Shown here: positions 17,668 through 25,596 of the stretch, one piece after another
How the letters are laid out: each line of letters begins with the position of its first letter
Numbering within the stretch: the first letter of the stretch is position 1
Source of the DNA: JAENVT01 sp963805445
GTDB lineage: Bacteria > Actinomycetota > Acidimicrobiia > Acidimicrobiales > Ilumatobacteraceae
Assembly (NCBI GenBank): GCA_963805445.1
Contig: CAWDUI010000008.1
Location: 1-64,000 of the forward strand
Length of the DNA stretch: 64,000 bases
Direction of reading: 5' to 3'
Position numbers and translations under genes: made by a program
The notes under the pieces: model-generated
Seen by the model: the letters and a program-made list of their open reading frames with translations, nothing else
What the model was told of the DNA's origin: nothing
Database searches by the model: none

Positions 17668-20016
17668 CTACCGAAGTGTTGCGCCGAGCTTGCCGACGCC
17701 CGCCACGACCTTGTTGCGAATTTCGGTCAGTTCGGTGTCGCTGAGCGTGTGATCGAGCGCCTGCAACCGGAGGCGGTACGCCAGGCTTCGGGCGTCGCCC
17801 GGCAGGCCCGGGCCGCGATAGACGTCGAACAACGCCACGTCGACCAGGAGCGCACCGGCGGCCTGCTTGATCGCCTTCTCGACCTTCTCTGCGATCACCG
17901 AGTCCGGGGTGGCGAATGCGAGATCGAGATCGCTCGACGGAAAGCGACTGGTCGGCTTCCACGCCGGAACCTTGGCCTCGTTCGCCAGCACGACCGACAG
18001 GTTCAACTCGAGCAGAGCGACGCGCTCGTCGACACCGTAGGCATCGAGCACGTCGGGATGCACCTCCCCCACCACGCCGATCACATCGCGACCGACCGAC
18101 AGCGTCGCCGAACGCGTGGGATGCAGGCCCGCCGGCGGATTCGACTGGTCGACCCTCGCCCCGAACCCCATCGTCGACACGATCTCGCGCCATACCGCCA
18201 TTGCCGCCAGAGCATCGCGACCGGCCAGGACGATCGCCAACTCTTCGTACTCCGCGGGCAGTTCCCCATCACCGGGCGGGTACGCATGACCGATCTCGAA
18301 GAGGCTGACTTCCGGCCGCCGATGCGACTCGTTGAATGCGACCGCCTTCAGCAGCCCGGGACGCAAGGACGTGCGCAGGACGCTCTCCTCCGCCACCAGT
18401 GAGTTCACGATCCGCACGGCCGGCCCGCCGAGCCCGGCCCGGATCAAATCGTCGTCGGCCAAGAATGGATTGGGCATGACCTCGTCGAGCCCCAGACCCA
18501 GCAGCACGTCACGCAGCCGGCGCCGGCGGGCCTGCACCGGCGACAGGCGGCCATGCATGGCCGACTTCGGCACCGTCTTGCCGACGTTGCCGTAGCCGTA
18601 CTGACGGGCGACCTCTTCGATGATGTCGACCTCGGCAGTGCAATCCGGGCGCCACGACGGAACAGCGACCGTCAGCGTGTCCTGGCCCTCGGCCAGAAAG
18701 CCCAGCCCGCTGATCAGCCCGCAGATCTGCACACTCGTCAGTGAGGTGCCGAGCAGCGCGTTGACCTTGGCGACACGCACGTCGATCACCGGCGCAACCG
18801 GGAGGTGCGCTGAACGGGCGTCGACCATTCCCTCGTGCACCACGAGGTCAGGACACGTGAGCCGAAGCAGTTCGACGAAGCGGGCGATGGCGACCGGCAT
18901 GCCGAGGGGGTCGACGCCGCGGTCGAAACGGACCGACGCCTCGCTGCGCAGGCCGAGTCGGCCGGCGCTCTTGGCCAGGCCGAGCGGCTCGAACCAGGCG
19001 ATCTCGAGGGCAATGGTGTTGGTCGTTTCGCTGATCTCGCTGTCGAGACCGCCCATGATTCCACCGACACCGATCGGAGTGTCCGTCGCGTCACAGATCA
19101 GGAGGTCTTCACTGGTGAAGGTGCGCTCGATGCCGTCGAGGGTGACCATGGTTTCACCGTCTCGGGCGCAGCGCACGCGGAAGCCGCCCCCGCCCAGCGT
19201 GTCGAGGTCGTATGCGTGGTTCGGCTGGTTGCGCTCGAGCATCACGTAGTTGCTGACGTCGACGACGTTGTTGATCGATCGCATGCCGGCGGCAGCCAGT
19301 CGCCGCGCGATCCAATTGGGTGACGAGGTGACGTGCAGCCCGCTGATCACCGTACTGGTGAACCGGGCACAGCGATCGCCGTCGATCAACTCGACGGTTG
19401 CTTGGCGCGTCGGCGCCCCGGCCGTCGCCGCGACCGTGCTGGTCGGAGCCGCGAGCGGTAGTGCCAGGCGCGCCGCGACCTGACGGGCGACGCCGAGGTA
19501 GCCCCAGCAATCCGGCAGGTTGCGCGTCACGTCGAGGTCGTACACGGTTTCGGGAGCGAGACCGAGGGCTTCGCCGTACGGCACGCCGAGCGGCGTGCCC
19601 GCAGGGAGGATCACGATGCCGGTGTGATCGTCGCCGAGGCCCAACTCGCTCGCCGAGCACAGCATGCCGTCGCTCTGAATGCCGAGGATGGGCTTCGGCT
19701 CGATCACCCGGCCATCAGGCATCGCTGTGCCTGGTGTGGCCAGGGGAACGATGTCGTCGGCGTGCATGTTGAAGGCACCGCACCACACGTGCCGCTCGAG
19801 TCCATCACCGGTCTCGACGAACACGCGGTGGACCTTGGCTGCGTCGGGATGTCGCTCGGTGCGAACGACGCGCGCCGTGATGACGCCCGTAACCGTCGCG
19901 CCGACCTGGAGAACCTCGTCGACCACCAGGCCGAGATCCGACATGGTGTCTGCGATCATGTCGACGTCGTCGCCGACGGGAACGAGCTCGTTGAGCCACG
20001 AGTGAACGATCTTCAT
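17668..20016 (-). CDS. pheT: phenylalanyl-tRNA synthetase beta chain
   Basis: 782 residues, intact, normal length. Order of domains: the N-terminal start MKIVHSWLNELVPVGDD, a tRNA-binding (EMAP II-like) domain with GVITARVVRTERHPDAAKVH (residues about 40-150), the B3/B4 editing domain (SINNVVDVSNYVMLERNQPN), B5 (VNALLGTSLTSVQICGLISG), the catalytic-like module (EVDIIEEVARQYGYGNV; SLRPGLLKAVAFNESHRRPE) and the C-terminal FDX-ACB anticodon domain (WKPTSRFPSSDLDLAFATPD). It forms the alpha2-beta2 enzyme with PheS. Its ATG overlaps the pheS stop as ATGA, which should keep the two subunits in balance. Confidence 0.97.
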   Translation of the reverse strand: MKIVHSWLNELVPVGDDVDMIADTMSDLGLVVDEVLQVGATVTGVITARVVRTERHPDAAKVHRVFVETGDGLERHVWCGAFNMHADDIVPLATPGTAMPDGRVIEPKPILGIQSDGMLCSASELGLGDDHTGIVILPAGTPLGVPYGEALGLAPETVYDLDVTRNLPDCWGYLGVARQVAARLALPLAAPTSTVAATAGAPTRQATVELIDGDRCARFTSTVISGLHVTSSPNWIARRLAAAGMRSINNVVDVSNYVMLERNQPNHAYDLDTLGGGGFRVRCARDGETMVTLDGIERTFTSEDLLICDATDTPIGVGGIMGGLDSEISETTNTIALEIAWFEPLGLAKSAGRLGLRSEASVRFDRGVDPLGMPVAIARFVELLRLTCPDLVVHEGMVDARSAHLPVAPVIDVRVAKVNALLGTSLTSVQICGLISGLGFLAEGQDTLTVAVPSWRPDCTAEVDIIEEVARQYGYGNVGKTVPKSAMHGRLSPVQARRRRLRDVLLGLGLDEVMPNPFLADDDLIRAGLGGPAVRIVNSLVAEESVLRTSLRPGLLKAVAFNESHRRPEVSLFEIGHAYPPGDGELPAEYEELAIVLAGRDALAAMAVWREIVSTMGFGARVDQSNPPAGLHPTRSATLSVGRDVIGVVGEVHPDVLDAYGVDERVALLELNLSVVLANEAKVPAWKPTSRFPSSDLDLAFATPDSVIAEKVEKAIKQAAGALLVDVALFDVYRGPGLPGDARSLAYRLRLQALDHTLSDTELTEIRNKVVAGVGKLGATLR

Positions 20017-21017
20017 CAGAACTGCTCCACGAAACGAACGTCGTTGCTGAACATCTCGCGCACGTCGCCGATGCCATGGCGTTCCTTGGCCATGCGATCG
20101 ATGCCGAAACCGAAGGCGAAGCCGCTCCATTCCTCCGGGTCGAGACCACCGGCACGCAGGACGTTGGGATGGACCATGCCACTCCCACCGAGCTCGAGCC
20201 ACTCACCGGATGGGGTCTGGATGTCGAACTCGGCCGACGGCTCGGTGAACGGGAAGTAGCTCGGCCGGAGGCGCGAGCCGAAATCGGCGCCGAAGAACGC
20301 CTTGGTGAACGCGTCGATCGTGCCCGCCAGATCGGCAAGCGTGATGCCTCGATCGATCACCAGCCCCTCGAGTTGGTGGAAGACGGCGAGGTGCGTGGCG
20401 TCGGTTGTCTCGTTTCGAAACACCCGACCGGGCATGATCATGTAGATCGGCGGCGGCAGCGTCTGCATCACGCGGATCTGCACGGGTGAGGTATGTGTTC
20501 GCAGGACCGTGGGGCCGGCGGTGCCGTGCTCGACGTAGAACGTGTCGTGCATGCTTCGCGCCGGATGATCGACGGGCATGTTCAGCGCTTCGAAGTTGTA
20601 CCAATCGGTCTCGACGTGTGGGCCCTCGGCGACCTGGAAGCCGAGTCCGATGAACACGTCTTCGAGACGTTCCCACGCCTGCGTCACCACGTGTGCGTGG
20701 CCGCGCTGGGGCCTCGACATCACCTCGGTGAGGTCGAGTCGCTCGGCTGCCAACTGCACCACACGTTCGGCCGCTGCCAGTTCGCGTCGGCGCCGGTCGA
20801 GACCGTCGGCGACGCTCGCTGTCGCGTCGTTGACCGCCTGCCCGGCCGCCTTCTTCTCGTCGACCGTCGGCAGTGCGCCGAGGCCCGTCTTGAACGCAGC
20901 GAAGGGGCCGCGCTTGCCCAGCAACTCCGTCTCCAGGGCGCGTACTTCCTCTGCGGTTGTCGCCTGGCCGATCCGCGCCAGTGCCGCATCACCCGCCTGC
21001 TTCACCTGTTCGATCAT
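20016..21017 (-). CDS. pheS: phenylalanyl-tRNA synthetase alpha chain
   Basis: 333 residues, intact. The N-terminal coiled-coil tRNA-binding region (KQAGDAALARIGQATTAEEV, RRRRELAAAERVVQLAAERL) is followed by the class II catalytic core: motif 2 (MIMPGRVFRNETTDATH), FHQLEGLVIDRGITLADL and motif 3 (WSGFAFGFGIDRMAKERHGI). I choose the ATG at 21017 because GAGGAGAG lies 7 nt upstream; a GTG at 21023 is in frame but sits inside that ribosome site. A 140-bp leader separates it from trmH and can fold into two exclusive stems (see 21057). Confidence 0.96.
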   Translation of the reverse strand: MIEQVKQAGDAALARIGQATTAEEVRALETELLGKRGPFAAFKTGLGALPTVDEKKAAGQAVNDATASVADGLDRRRRELAAAERVVQLAAERLDLTEVMSRPQRGHAHVVTQAWERLEDVFIGLGFQVAEGPHVETDWYNFEALNMPVDHPARSMHDTFYVEHGTAGPTVLRTHTSPVQIRVMQTLPPPIYMIMPGRVFRNETTDATHLAVFHQLEGLVIDRGITLADLAGTIDAFTKAFFGADFGSRLRPSYFPFTEPSAEFDIQTPSGEWLELGGSGMVHPNVLRAGGLDPEEWSGFAFGFGIDRMAKERHGIGDVREMFSNDVRFVEQF

Positions 21018-21056
21018 CCCCACACTCTCCTCACGACATCACACGACATTGGGCGC

Positions 21057-21126
21057 AAACCCCCCGAGCGAATGAGGCGGCGAGACGTCAGCGAGTCAGC
21101 GCGCAACCCCGAGCAACGCCCGGGGG
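21057..21126 (-). promoter_or_regulatory. possible attenuator-like leader structure before pheS
   Basis: On the transcript, CCCCCGGGCG (21117-21126) can pair over 10 bp, with one G-U, with CGCTCGGGGG (21061-21070), which is followed by GTTTG. Alternatively CCCCG (21121-21125) pairs locally with CGGGG (21107-21111), which prevents the long stem. A short reading frame beginning ATGTGTCGATGG crosses the region and ends on the pheS start codon, but it is not rich in Phe codons. A T-box is not recognisable. Confidence 0.35.
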
Positions 21127-21158
21127 CACCGAAATCGCCGATCGACCATCGACACATC

Positions 21159-21892
21159 CTAGACAGTGCTCCGTTGCCGGGCCACTTCGAATAGCAGCAC
21201 CGTCGCAGCCATCGCCACGTTGAGGCTCTCCGCCGGGCCGGCGTGCGGGATGGTGACCCACTGCTCGATGGCGACGTCGGCATCGAGGCCGTGCGCCTCG
21301 TTCCCGACGACGACCGCAACTCGGCCGTGGTACACCGGGTCGGTGTAGACGTCGCCGCGATGTGACGATGTGCCCACGAGGCGAAATCCCGACAACGAAT
21401 CGAGGCTTGCCTCGACGACCGGGATGCGGAACAGCGACCCGGCGCTGGCCCTGACCACTTTGGGGTTGTACGGATCGACCGAGCCGGGCGTCAGCACCAC
21501 GCCATCGGCGCCAGCGGCCTCCGCCGAGCGAATGATCGTGCCGGCGTTGCCGGGATCACCGAGCCGATCGGCGACGAGCACGAACGACGCATCGGCGGCC
21601 AGAGCGCTGGCTGCGCATCGACACGACTGCCAACACTGGCTGCGGCGACTCCGTCGAGGCAACCCGCTCCATCACGTTCGGGGCCAGACGCGTGCCGGGG
21701 CGCGTCGACGTCGACGGTCGTACCGGGAGCGACGTAACAGCCCTCGACGACCCAGCCGGCATCGATCGCCTGACGGAGCAACCCCAGACCTTCGACCACG
21801 AACACGCCCTCGGCGTAACGAGAACTGCGGCGCCCCAAGAGGCGCCGCAGCCGTTGAACCCGAGGGTTCGAAAACGTGAGTTGTTCGCTCAG
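21159..21892 (-). CDS. TrmH/SpoU family RNA 2'-O-methyltransferase, two frameshifts
   Basis: Ribose methylation of tRNA or 23S rRNA by a knotted SPOUT fold. The N-terminal substrate-binding part reads SEQLTFSNPRVQRLRRLLGR and EGVFVVEGLGLLRQAIDAGW. The SPOUT core shows ADRLGDPGNAGTIIRSAEAA (motif 1), AVVVGNEAHGLDADV (motif 2) and IPHAGPAESLNVAMAATVLL (motif 3). Frame changes lie near 21680 and 21625. No ATG, GTG or TTG is found at the expected start. The frame begins at a CTG (21892) that overlaps the rplT stop as CTGA, the same geometry as the ATGA overlaps elsewhere. The location behind rplT is common in bacteria. Confidence 0.82.
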
Positions 21893-22242
21893 AGAGCAGC
21901 CTTGGCCGCGTCGGTCAACGCCGTGAACGCCACGGCATCTGTGACGGCCAGGTCGGCCATGACCTTGCGGTCCACCTCGATGCCGGCAGCATTCAATCCA
22001 GCGATGAAGCGGCTGTAGCTGATGTCGTTGAGACGGCAGGCGGCGTTGATCCGCTGGATCCACAGACGGCGGAACTCGCCCTTCTTCGCACGACGGTCGC
22101 GGAAGGCATACTGCCCACTCTTCATGACCTGTTCGTTGGCCGCCCGCACCGAGCGACTCTTGTTGCCGTAGTAGCCCTTGGCTCGCTCCAGCACCTGCTT
22201 GCGGTGCTTCTTCGAACCAACGGCGCGCTTTACACGAGCCAT
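21889..22242 (-). CDS. rplT: 50S ribosomal protein L20
   Basis: 117 residues, intact. ARVKRAVGSKKHRKQVLERA and KGYYGNKSRSVRAANEQVM are the strongly basic N-terminal extension that threads into 23S rRNA. RRAKKGEFRRLWIQRINAAC and the C-terminal globular domain follow. It is an early-assembly 50S protein. It is third in the conserved infC-rpmI-rplT order with 27 bp after rpmI, and a GAGAG-type ribosome site precedes the ATG. Confidence 0.98.
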   Translation of the reverse strand: MARVKRAVGSKKHRKQVLERAKGYYGNKSRSVRAANEQVMKSGQYAFRDRRAKKGEFRRLWIQRINAACRLNDISYSRFIAGLNAAGIEVDRKVMADLAVTDAVAFTALTDAAKAAL

Positions 22243-22269
22243 TTCACTCTCTCCTTGTCGTTCTCTGAG

Positions 22270-22467
22270 TCAGCGTTCGCCGAGCAGGCGCTTGATCTTC
22301 TTCGCATCGCCAGGATGCACGGCCACCATTCCGTCGAGGCGACGGGTGCGTGTCGACGGCTTCTTCTCGAAGAGGTGCTGTCGGTTCTGCTGCAGGCGCC
22401 GGAGCTTGCCGGTGCCGGTCTTACTGAACCGCTTGGCCGCGGTCTTGCTGGTCTTCATCTTGGGCAT
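22270..22467 (-). CDS. rpmI: 50S ribosomal protein L35
   Basis: 65 residues, intact: PKMKTSKTAAKRFSKTGTGK and KLRRLQQNRQHLFEKKPSTR, the canonical basic L35 sequence. It lies 31 bp downstream of infC in the conserved infC-rpmI-rplT transcript. Confidence 0.98.
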   Translation of the reverse strand: MPKMKTSKTAAKRFSKTGTGKLRRLQQNRQHLFEKKPSTRTRRLDGMVAVHPGDAKKIKRLLGER

Positions 22468-22498
22468 CGTGTGATTCCTTGTTGGGTGATCGTGGTGA

Positions 22499-23203
22499 TC
22501 AGGCCGGGTCGACCGTTTCCACGACCGCTTCCGCTACCGGTTCAGCCGGTGCCTGTTGGGTTGGTTGTTGTTCTTCTGCTTGTTCTGGCTGCGCCGGCGC
22601 CGATTCGCCGTCAGCGGCCGCATCTCGAGACGCCGGGCCGTCGTGCGCCGCCCGTGGTTCGTGCGGTTTCTTGACGACAGCCTTCTTTTCAGGAGCCAGG
22701 ACCATGGTCATGTTGCGGCCTTCCAGCCGAGCCATGGTCTCCACCTTGCCGTGTGTACCGATTTGTTCGATCACTGCATCGAGGATCCGCGAGCCGAGTT
22801 CGGGATGGGCCATCTCTCGACCCCTGAACTGCAGCGTGACCTTGACCTTGTGGCCGTCTGCAAGGAAGTCCTGCATGTGACGCACTTTGGTGTCGAAATC
22901 GCCCTTGCCGATCTTGGGACGGAACTTCACTTCCTTGATCGAGACCTGAATGGTCTTCTTGCGCGATTCCTTGGCCTTCTGGCTTTCCTCGTACCGAAAC
23001 TTTCCGTAGTCCATGATCCGGCACACCGGTGGGTTCGCCATCGGTGCCACCTCGACGAGATCGAGGTCTTGCTGGCGGGCGAGAGCGAGCGCATCTGGCA
23101 GATTCTTGATTCCAAGTTGGCTGCCGTCTGCGCCGATGAGACGAACCTCACGGGCGCGGATGCGGTCGTTGTACCGGTGCTCCGGTTGCTGCGGCGGTGC
23201 TAT
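22499..23203 (-). CDS. infC: translation initiation factor IF-3, probable ATA start
   Basis: Blocks premature 50S joining and checks start codons. N-domain: YNDRIRAREVRLIGADGSQL and QDLDLVEVAPMANPPVCRIM. C-domain: VRHMQDFLADGHKVKVTLQF and GREMAHPELGSRILDAV. The conserved YNDRIR stretch begins 12 codons after an in-frame ATA at 23203, with a TGA stop three codons before it and no ATG, GTG or TTG in between. AGGA lies 10 nt before the ATA. E. coli infC is known to start at AUU and to be autoregulated through that codon. The protein has a roughly 60-residue Pro/Gln/Glu-rich tail after the IF-3 fold. An ATG start further in would remove the N-domain. Confidence 0.92.
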   Translation of the reverse strand: MAPPQQPEHRYNDRIRAREVRLIGADGSQLGIKNLPDALALARQQDLDLVEVAPMANPPVCRIMDYGKFRYEESQKAKESRKKTIQVSIKEVKFRPKIGKGDFDTKVRHMQDFLADGHKVKVTLQFRGREMAHPELGSRILDAVIEQIGTHGKVETMARLEGRNMTMVLAPEKKAVVKKPHEPRAAHDGPASRDAAADGESAPAQPEQAEEQQPTQQAPAEPVAEAVVETVDPA

Positions 23204-23413
23204 GGCTGATCAATCCTGTGCAATGGGTGGATCCCTTCCGATGTGTTTGGCTGCGAAGCCACCAACACGACGAAGAGAACCGCCACCAGGGACGGCCAAT
23301 CGAGTGCTCGTGACCCGGACGCACGGTAGTTGGCGCATGTGTGGCCGGGTGGGGGTGTGCTGCAGGCAGCTACCCCACTTCGCGATGAGTTGTCGGCGGA
23401 TACGCTACCTCAG
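23204..23413. other. divergent intergenic region infC / DUF1844 gene
   Basis: 210 bp without a supported gene. A hairpin is visible at 23349-23378: outer stem GTGGGG/CCCCAC, inner stem GCTG/CAGC with a CAGG loop. It would lie about 146-175 nt upstream of infC in the leftward leader, or just ahead of the DUF1844 promoter on the other strand. The -10 TACGCT of the DUF1844 gene is at 23401. Confidence 0.5.
23401..23406 (+). promoter_or_regulatory. leaderless -10 of the DUF1844 gene
   Basis: TACGCT, seven bases (ACCTCAG), then the GTG start at 23414. No ribosome site fits. Confidence 0.45.
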
Positions 23414-23731
23414 GTGAGCAGCGAAGACACCGATTCAGTGGTGGAAGACGCACAGAACGCGTTGAACGACGCCCGTGCCCGCCTGGCGGACATCCCTGCC
23501 GAGACCGTCGTGGTCAACCACGTGATGGGGCTGTACGAGTTGGCCGCCATCCATTTGGGCGCCGACCCGCCGCGCCTCGGGGAAGCGTCGCTGGCGATCG
23601 ACGCCGTGGCCTGCCTCGTCGAAGGCCTCGGTGAGCGCCTCGGGCCCGACTCCTCCACGCTGGTGGTGGCGCTGTCGAACATCCGCCTCGCCTTCGTCCA
23701 GATCAAGGCCGCGCTCACCTCGGACCACTGA
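23414..23731 (+). CDS. DUF1844 domain protein
   Basis: 105 residues, intact. The core AETVVVNHVMGLYELAAIHL, PRLGEASLAIDAVACLVEGL and LVVALSNIRLAFVQIKAAL follows the DUF1844 pattern of two long helices with a conserved G-L/A-x-xLG...xID...LxxxL spacing. Members are usually found beside infC in actinobacteria, as here, on the opposite strand. Function unknown. I use the GTG at 23414 because of the -10 element 7 nt upstream. Confidence 0.72.
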   Translation: MSSEDTDSVVEDAQNALNDARARLADIPAETVVVNHVMGLYELAAIHLGADPPRLGEASLAIDAVACLVEGLGERLGPDSSTLVVALSNIRLAFVQIKAALTSDH

Positions 23732-24012
23732 ACCGGCCGTAGGAGGGCTCGGCGTACCCTGCCGTCGATCACCTTCACGCCTTCCGAGCGAAGCTGTGCA
23801 GCCTGTTCGCGCTCGTGGCCGGGCACCAGACGCCCGACAGAGTTGACCACTCTCCACCACGGAACCTCTTCGTCGGTCGTGGCCAGGATTCGACCGACGA
23901 GTCGGGACAGCTTCGGGTAGCCGGCGTCGTCGGCGATGTCGCCGTAGGTGACCACCTCACCTTCACGCAACGAGCGGATCACGTCGAGGATCTGCTGATC
24001 GCGCTCGTTCAT
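23715..24012 (-). CDS. alkyltransferase-like (ATL) DNA repair protein, one frameshift
   Basis: About 98 residues. ERDQQILDVIRSLREGEVVT, YGDIADDAGYPKLSRLVGRI and EEVPWWRVVNSVGRLVPGHE form the MGMT DNA-binding domain. The active-site PCHR of true methyltransferases is replaced by PWWR, so it cannot accept an alkyl group. ATL proteins flag O6-alkylguanine for nucleotide excision repair. The frame stays open into the convergent gene; removing one base near 23755 gives YAEPSYGRFSGPR and a stop at 23715, the usual ATL length. Its ATG overlaps the stop of the cold-shock-like gene. Confidence 0.78.
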
Positions 24013-24203
24013 GTCGTGACGACGTGCGCCGCTTCATACCGTCCGAGCTTGCAGATCAGATCGAAGTCGACGTCGGCACCGACGGGGATGTCGCGGCTGC
24101 CGTCGGCAATGACGATGCAGTGGAACGGCACGATCCACCCGTCGTCGCGAGTGATCTCACCGAGCCCGACCTCGCGATCGAAGGCCGTGACCGTGCCGCG
24201 CAC
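24009..24203 (-). CDS. small cold-shock-like (OB-fold) protein
   Basis: 64 residues: RGTVTAFDREVGLGEITRDD, WIVPFHCIVIADGSRDIPVG and DFDLICKLGRYEAAHVV. The G-x-V-x-x-F-D-x-x-x-G-x-G-x-I opening, FHC in place of the RNP2-like FVH, and the GRxEAxxV end resemble cold-shock domains with degenerate RNA-binding aromatics. Nucleic-acid binding is likely but unproven. The GTG at 24203 overlaps the end of hisG; a TTG at 24212 is an alternative. It forms an operon with hisG upstream and the ATL gene downstream (ATGA overlap). Confidence 0.65.
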   Translation of the reverse strand: MRGTVTAFDREVGLGEITRDDGWIVPFHCIVIADGSRDIPVGADVDFDLICKLGRYEAAHVVTT

Positions 24204-24204
24204 T

Positions 24205-25077
24205 TCAGGCAACGATCTTGCTGATCGGCAACTCCAATATGTCGGAGGCGCCGGCGTCTTTGAGCTCGGGGATGAGCGTGTTGATCGTTCGCTTCTCGAC
24301 GACCGACTCGATGGCGTAGCCGCCGCCGGCAAGCTCGCTGATCGTCGGCGACTTGGCGGAAGGCAGCACGGCAAGAACGGCCTTGAAGTGATCCGTGTCC
24401 ACGTTGAGCTTGACCAGCACCTTGCCTCGGGCATCGAGCGTTCCGAGCAGCAAGGTCATCAACTGGTTCATCGCGTGCAACTTTGCGGGATCGTCGAACG
24501 ATGCCTTGTTGACCACCATCTCCGTGTAGCTGACCAGCACCGTGTCGATGATCCGCAGCCCCGCGGCGCGCAGCGCCCTGCCGGTCTCGGTGATCTCGAC
24601 AACACAGTCGGCGATGTCGGGGATCTTGGCCTCGGTCGCTCCGTACGACAGCCGAACGTCGGCCGCGATGCCCTTGGAGGTGAAGTACCGCTCGGTCAGC
24701 TTGGGGTACTCGCTGGTCACGCGCACTCCCTGAGGCAGGTCCTCGACGCGTTGGGCCGGCGAATCAGCGGCAACTGCGGCGACGACCTGAACCGGGTTGG
24801 CCGTGGCCTTGCTGTAGCGCAACTCGCCGAGGCTGACGACGTCACTGCCGGTCTCTTCGACCCAGTCGCGTCCGGTGATGCCGAAGTCGAACAGTCCCTC
24901 GGCGACGTAGATCGGGATCTCCTGCGGTCGCAGGATGCGCACGTCGGCAATGCGGGGATCGTCGACGGTGGCCTTGTAGTCCACTGCCGACGAGCGGACC
25001 ACGGGAAGGTCGGCCGCGGCGAACAGCTCGAGCGTGGCCTTCTCCAACGAACCCTTGGGGAGCACCAGCCTCAACAC
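24205..25077 (-). CDS. hisG: ATP phosphoribosyltransferase, long form
   Basis: First step of histidine synthesis. 290 residues, intact. LRLVLPKGSLEKATLELFAA and EGLFDFGITGRDWVEETGSD come first, then the PRPP-binding region ADCVVEITETGRALRAAGLR. The C-terminal regulatory domain of the long, histidine-feedback-inhibited form (VLVKLNVDTDHFKAVLAVLP, residues about 210-290) is present, so no HisZ partner is needed. The GTG start has no ribosome site; TAGCCT lies 7 nt upstream. No other his gene is near. Confidence 0.95.
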   Translation of the reverse strand: MLRLVLPKGSLEKATLELFAAADLPVVRSSAVDYKATVDDPRIADVRILRPQEIPIYVAEGLFDFGITGRDWVEETGSDVVSLGELRYSKATANPVQVVAAVAADSPAQRVEDLPQGVRVTSEYPKLTERYFTSKGIAADVRLSYGATEAKIPDIADCVVEITETGRALRAAGLRIIDTVLVSYTEMVVNKASFDDPAKLHAMNQLMTLLLGTLDARGKVLVKLNVDTDHFKAVLAVLPSAKSPTISELAGGGYAIESVVEKRTINTLIPELKDAGASDILELPISKIVA

Positions 25078-25084
25078 CGGCAGC

Positions 25085-25090
25085 AGGCTA
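25085..25090 (-). promoter_or_regulatory. leaderless -10 of the hisG unit
   Basis: TAGCCT, seven bases (GCTGCCG), then the GTG start at 25077. It would drive hisG, the cold-shock-like gene and the ATL gene. Confidence 0.4.
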
Positions 25091-25116
25091 TCGGCCCCAC
25101 ATCGCGGCAGCGCGGC

Positions 25117-25596
25117 TCAGTGCTGCGTGGGTGATTCGTCGAGCAGGCGCACCGCGTGGGGAACGATGTCGAGGATCGCACCAAGTTGCTCGACGCATCC
25201 CTTCGGCGAGCCCGGCGTGTTGCAGATGATCGCTTGCCCGCAGACCCCGGCGATCCCACGGGACAGGCGACCGAGTGGGTTCACCAGGCGCATCGCTTCG
25301 GCGAGCCCCGGCGCCTCGCGCTCGATCACCAACCTGGTGCCTTCCGGTGTCTGGTCGCGGGGCGCGAACCCCGTACCGCCGGTCGACACGATCAGGCCGG
25401 CAAAGCCGCCGCACATCTCGCGCAGGTTGTTGGCGACGTTGTCGACGCCGTCGGCCGTGACCCGATGCTCGACGACGGCCCATCCGGCCGCGGTGAGCTG
25501 TTCCACCAACGCAGCGCCGCTGAGATCCTCGCGGGTGCCGTGGATCACCCCGTCGCTGACTGTCAGGACCTTTGCGTGCAGCGCCTGTTCGCTCAT
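25117..25596 (-). CDS. MoaB/MogA family molybdopterin biosynthesis protein
   Basis: 159 residues, intact. AKVLTVSDGVIHGTREDLSG at the N-terminus, GLIVSTGGTGFAPRDQTPEG (MPT-binding GGTG...DxTPE motif, residues about 70-90) and ICNTPGSPKGCVEQLGAIL near the end are typical of the MogA/MoaB adenylyltransferase fold acting on molybdopterin. MoaB and MogA cannot be told apart with certainty. The ATG overlaps the rsmB stop as ATGA. mobA, a later step of the pathway, lies 34 kb away at 59.4 kb. Confidence 0.87.
   Translation of the reverse strand: MSEQALHAKVLTVSDGVIHGTREDLSGAALVEQLTAAGWAVVEHRVTADGVDNVANNLREMCGGFAGLIVSTGGTGFAPRDQTPEGTRLVIEREAPGLAEAMRLVNPLGRLSRGIAGVCGQAIICNTPGSPKGCVEQLGAILDIVPHAVRLLDESPTQH

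Noticed and set aside
21018..21158. T-box riboswitch before pheS
   Set aside because: No T-box sequence or specifier-loop layout; only the GC-rich alternative stems are seen.
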